Origin: Tetmemena sp. SeJ-2015
Taxonomy: Eukaryota > Ciliophora > Spirotrichea > Sporadotrichida > Oxytrichidae
Direction: 5' to 3'
NCBI GenBank assembly: GCA_027382625.1
Contig: JAJKFJ010022492.1
Span: 99,842 to 163,841 of the forward strand
DNA length: 64,000 nt
How positions within the stretch are numbered: the stretch's first letter is position 1; each line of letters starts with the position of its first letter. The notes beneath the pieces are model-generated. The model was not told the origin of the DNA. It made no database searches and was given only the letters and a program-made list of their open reading frames with translations. Made by a program: the position numbers and the translations under genes. This document shows, piece after piece, positions 59,701 to 64,000 of the stretch.

Positions 59701-62700
59701 TTTTGTATTATTTATATTTCTCTTTATATTTTTCCAGGTCTAAGTAAACACCTAATCTATCGATTGAGCGATTGAATCGAAATTCTCGATGGTGATTTTG
59801 TCGAAAAAATGTGAAAATTGAAAATTTCATGAAGCTCCATTTAGCTTTGGTCATTTTTCCCGTGGCGAATGATCCCGCACGTTGCATGATCCTTAACATC
59901 TGCAACCCGGGGTAATTCGGAAGCCCTGAATCGTATTTCGACAATTAGCACTCGCTGATGAGTGCCTGAAGAGATACAGCGCAAGCGAAAATTGAAAATG
60001 CTGCATTAAGGTACTTGCTCGTTAATCCCAACATTTTTTTGACCTAAATCGAGTGAAGCGGATGAAGACCATATTTTTCAGGTCTAGTAAACACCTAAAT
60101 CTAATCGATTTGGAGCGGGTTGAATCGAAATTCTCGATGGTGATTTTTTGGTCGCAAAAAATGTGAAAATTGAAAAATTTCTTGAAGCTCCAAATCCAGC
60201 TTTGGGCTCATTTTCGTGCCGAACTGATCCCGCACGTGCATGATCTCTCTACATCTGCAACCCGGGGTAATTCGGGGGCCTGAATCGTATTTCGACAAAA
60301 TTAGCACTCGCTGAATGAGTGCCTGCAGAGATAACAGCACATGCGAAAAATTGAAAATGCTGGCATTTAAGGTACTTGCTCGTTGATCTCATTTTTGTTG
60401 ACCTAATCGAGTGAAGCAGATGAAAAACATATTTTTCAGTCTAGTAAACACCTAAATCTACTCGATTGGAGCGGTTGAATGGAAATTCTCGATGGTGATT
60501 TTTGGTCGAAACAATGTGAAATTGAAAATTTCTTGAAGCTTCAAATTCAGCTTTGGGCTAATTTTCGTGCCGAACTGATCCCGCACGTGCATGATCTCTA
60601 ATCTGCAACCGGGGTAATTCGGGGTCCCCGAAAGTATTTCGACAAAATTAGCACTCTGATGAGTGCTGGAGAGATACAGCGGTGCGAAAATTGAAAATGC
60701 GCATTTAAGGTACTTGCTCGTTGATCCATTTTTGAGGTAAATGAGTGAAGCAGATGAAAATATTTTTCAGGTTAGTTAACACCTAATTATCGTTTTGGAG
60801 CGGTTGAATCGAAATTCTCGATGGTGATTTTTGGTCGAAAAAATGTGAAAATTGAAAAATTTCTTGAAGCTCCAAATTACAGTCTTGGGCTCGTTTTCCG
60901 TGCCGAATTGAAATCCCGCACGTGCATGTATCTACATCTGCAACCCGGGTAATTCCGGGGTCCCTGAATGTATTTCGAACAAATTTAGCACTCGCTTGAT
61001 TGCAGTGCGCAGAGATACAGCGCGTGCGAAACATTGAAAATGCTGCATTTAAGGTACTTCTCGTTATCCCTTTTTTGACCGTAATCGAGTGAAGCAGATG
61101 AAAACCATATTTTTCAGGTCTAGTTTAACACGTAATTTAATCGATTTGGAGCGGTTGCATCGAAATTCTCGATGGTGATTTTTGGTCGGAAAAAATGTGA
61201 AATTGAAAATTTCTTGAAGCTTCAAATTCAGCTTTGGGCTGTTTCGTGCGAACTGATCCGCAGTGGATGATTCTACATCTGCAACCCGGGTAATTCGGGG
61301 TCCCCTAAATCGTATTTCGACAAAATTAGCACTCGCTGATGAGTGCCTGCAAAGATACAGCGCGTGGGAAAATTGAAAATGCTGCATTTAAGGACTTGGC
61401 TCGTTGATGCCCATTTTTTTGAGGTAACATCGATGAAGCAGATGAAATACCATATTTTCATGTTAGTTAACACCTAATATATCGATTTGGAGCGGTTAAT
61501 CGAAATTTTCGATGGTGATTTTTGGTCGAAAAAAATGTGAAAATTGAAAATTTCTTTAAGCTCCAAATTCAGCTTTGGCCTCGTTTTCGTGCCGAACTGA
61601 TCCCGCAAGTGCATGAATCTCTACATCTGCAACCGGGGTAATTCGGGGTCCTGAATCGTATTTCGAAAAATTAGCACTCGCTGATAGTGCCTGCAGAGAA
61701 ACAGCGCGTGCGAAAATTGAAATGCTGCATATTAAGGTACTTGCTCGTTGAATCCCATTTTTTGAGGTAAATCGAGTGAAGCAGATGAAAAACATATTTT
61801 TCAGGTCTATAACACCTAATCTATCGTTTTGGAGCGGTTGAATCGAAATTCTTGATGGTGGATTTTTTGTCGAAAAAATGTGAAAATTGAAATTTTCTTG
61901 AAGCTCCAAATTCAGCTTTAGGCTCGTTTTCGTGCCGAACTGATCCCGCACGTGCATGATCTCTACATCTGCAACCCGGGTAATTCGGGGTCCCTGCATC
62001 GTATTTCGACAAATTAGCACTCTGATGAGTGCTGCAGAGATACAGCGCATGCGAAAATGAAAATGCCGCATTTAAGGTACTTGCTCGTTGATCCCATTTT
62101 TTGAGGTAAATCGAGTGAAGCAGATAAAACCATATTTTTCATGTCTAGGTTAACACTTAATTATCGATTTGGGAGGCGGTTGAAATCGAATTCTCGATGG
62201 TGATTTCTTTGGTCGAAAAGAATGTGAAAATTGAAAATTTCTTGCAGCTCCAAATTAAGCTTTGGGCTCGTTTTGTGCCGAACTGATCCCGCACGTGCCT
62301 GATCTCTACATCTGCACCGGGGTAATTCGGGGTCCTGAATCGTATTTCGACAAAATTTAGCACTCGTTGATGAGTGCCTGCAGAGATCCGGCGCGTGCGA
62401 AAATTGAAAATGCTGCATTTAAGGTACTGCTCGTTGATCCATTTTTTGAGGTTAAATCGAGTGAAGCAGATGAAAACATATTTTTCAGGTCTAGTTACAC
62501 CTAATCTATCGTTTTGGAGCGGTTGAATCGAAATTCTCGATGGTGATTTTTGTCGAAAAAATGTGAAAATTGAAAATTTCTTGAAGCTCCAAATTCAGCT
62601 TTGGGCTCGTTTACGAGCCGAACTGAGCCCGCAGTGCATGATCTCTACATCTGCAACCCCGGGGGAAATTTGGGGTCCTGAATGTATTTCGACAAAATTA

Positions 62701-64000
62701 GCATCGCTGATGAGTGCTGAGAGATACAGCGCGTGCGAAATTGAAAATGCTGCATTTAAGGTATTGCTCGTTGATCCATTTTTTGAGGTAAATCGAGTGA
62801 GCAGATGAAAACCATATTTTTCAGGTCTAGTTTAAAACCCAATCTATCGATTTGGAGCGGTTGAATCGAAATTCTCGATGGTGATTTTTGGTCGAAAAAA
62901 TGTGAAAATTGAAAATTTCTTAAGTCCAATTCAGCTTTGGGCTCGTTTTCGTGCGAACTGATCCGCAGTCATGATCTCTACATCTGCAACCGGGGTAATT
63001 CGGGGTCCTGAATGTATTTCGACAAAATTAGCAATCGCTGATGAGTGCCTGCAGAGAACAGGGTGCGAAAATTGAAAATGCTGCATTTAAGGTATTGCTC
63101 GTTGATCCATTTTTTGAGGTAAATCGAGTGAAGCAGATGAAAACCCAAAATTTTTCAGGTCTAGTTAACACCTAATCTATCGATTTGGAGCGGTTGAATC
63201 GGAAATTCTCGATGGTGATTTTTGGTCGAAAAAAAAGTGAAAATTGAAAATTTCTTGAAGCTCAAAAATTTAGCTTTGGGCTGTTTTCGTGCGAATGTCC
63301 CCCACTGCATGATCTTTAACTGCAACCCCGGGGAATTCGGGGTCCTGAATCGTATTTTGACAAAATTAGATCGCTGATGAGTCTGCGAGTACGCGCGTGC
63401 GAAAAAATTTAAAAATGCTTTAAGGTACTTGCTCTTGATCCCATTTTTTTAGGTAAAACGAGTGAAGAGATGAAAAAATTTTTCAGGTCTAGTTAACACT
63501 AATCTATGATTTGGAGGGGGGTTTAAAACGAAATTCTGATGGTGATTTTTGGTCGAAAAAAAAGTGAAAAATTTAAAATTTCTTGAACTCAAATTCAGCT
63601 TTGGGGTCGTTTTCGGCCCAAATGATCCCCCGTGCATGTCTCTAATTGCAAACCCGGGGAATTTGGGGTCCCCGAATGTATTTGAAAAAATTTGCCTCGC
63701 GATGAGTGCCAGAGATACAGCGCTGCGAAATTTAAAAAGCGATTTAGGTACTTCTCGTTGATCCCCTTTTTTGAGGGAATCGAGTGAAACAGATGAAAAC
63801 CCTATTTTTTCAGGTTAGTTAACACCCAAAGATTTGGGGCGGTTGAATCGAAATTCTGATGGTGATTTTTTGGGGAAAAATGTGAAAAATTAAAATTTCT
63901 TGAAATCCAAAATTAGCTTTGGGCTGTTTTTTGTGCGAACTGATCCGAGTATATCTTAAAATCTGCAAACCCGGGGGAAATTTGGGGTCCCTTTTTTTTC
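59700..64000. repeat. Tandem satellite array, about 340-bp monomer, about 12.5 copies
   Basis: The block GGTTGAATCGAAATTCTCGA recurs, with variants, near 59773, 60117, 60475, 60802, 61153, 61492, 61834, 62176, 62518, 62857, 63190, 63510 and 63840, a spacing of 320-358 bp. Each monomer also carries GCAGATGAAAAC, TGATCCCGCACGTGCATGAT, CTGCAACCCGGGGTAATTCG, GCACTCGCTGATGAGTGC and TGCTGCATTTAAGGTACTTG. Copies differ mostly by single-base indels, and homopolymer and deletion noise increases after about 63200. The array runs off the right edge. Open frames up to 171 codons on the minus strand are by-products of the repeat, not genes. Confidence 0.9.

Noticed and set aside
61556..62071. A 171-codon open frame and similar minus-strand frames in the right-hand 4 kb
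   Set aside because: They recur once per 340-bp monomer, change frame with each indel and show no coding character. They are by-products of the satellite.
1..64000. Telomere-bearing TBE-type transposons or internal C4A4/G4T4 repeats
   Set aside because: I looked for runs of CCCCAAAA or GGGGTTTT and for transposase-like frames and found none. The two inverted-repeat elements have TA ends and no coding capacity.
1..64000. CRISPR arrays, rRNA genes and tRNA genes
   Set aside because: The only regular repeats are the 340-bp satellite monomers, far too long for CRISPR, and no rRNA or cloverleaf sequence was recognised by eye. A tRNA scan would be needed to exclude tRNAs fully.
1..64000. Standard-code eukaryote with many pseudogenes
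   Set aside because: Stops in conserved domains are almost only TAA/TAG at positions expected to be Gln (for example RPETAQG), while TGA occurs at plausible ends or inside pointer-flanked segments.

Overview
The window looks like germline (micronuclear) DNA of a hypotrich-type spirotrich ciliate, of the Oxytricha/Stylonychia kind. Two things visible in the sequence support this. First, TAA and TAG are read as glutamine and TGA is the only stop: in the glycyl-tRNA synthetase gene the invariant Q of the RPETAQG motif is a TAG (54122-54124). Second, recognisable genes are interrupted by short AT-rich segments flanked by direct repeats of 2-9 bp, and deleting a segment plus one repeat copy restores the reading frame and the conserved protein. 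These behave as internal eliminated sequences (IESs) with pointers. I list 28 of them, 21-127 bp long. The clearest are CAGTAAGTT and AAT in glycyl-tRNA synthetase, TAATTCA/AACTT/AGAGC in a Sec14 gene, TTAAGAAT/AGCTAT/GGCTTG in a kinase, and CTCGAT/ATGTA/TTCAG in an oxidoreductase. Real spliceosomal introns are also present, several of them only 25-33 nt.

Layout. 1-3142: the 5' end of a coiled-coil gene (minus), cornichon (plus) and a convergent Q-rich coiled-coil gene (minus). 3385-3770: a MITE-like element with perfect 45-bp inverted ends. 3754-14030: two neighbouring minus-strand genes for cyclic-nucleotide-binding-domain (CNBD) proteins that are paralogues. 14488-16881: two paralogous genes for secreted proteins with a 3D/RlpA-like domain (minus), the second lacking its N-terminus. 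17242-25554: a single-pass membrane protein (plus), then three unrecognised Q/N-rich genes (minus), one of which holds a 126-bp duplicated coding segment. 25555-26849: AT-rich spacer. 26850-29240: Sec14/CRAL-TRIO protein (plus). 29300-30133: AT-rich spacer. 30134-39549: very long Q/S-rich protein ending in a CaMKK-like kinase domain (plus). 39560-49309: further long Q/N-rich coding sequence (plus), including a TPR-like segment. 49611-52205: a divergent pair, an MDR-family reductase (minus) and an aspartyl/asparaginyl beta-hydroxylase (plus). 52415-52742: a second MITE-like element. 53188-56290: glycyl-tRNA synthetase whose anticodon-binding end is missing, followed by a His/Gln-rich unknown. 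56227-64000: a satellite array of about 340 bp per monomer, first very divergent, then regular.

The genes do not form an operon or a common pathway. In hypotrichs such neighbours normally end up on separate small macronuclear chromosomes after IES removal, so gene order says little about function. Coordinates of the long Q-rich genes are approximate, because exon, IES and gene boundaries cannot be fixed without the macronuclear sequence. Several one-base insertions in conserved motifs, and heavy indel noise in the satellite, suggest that the consensus is not error-free.
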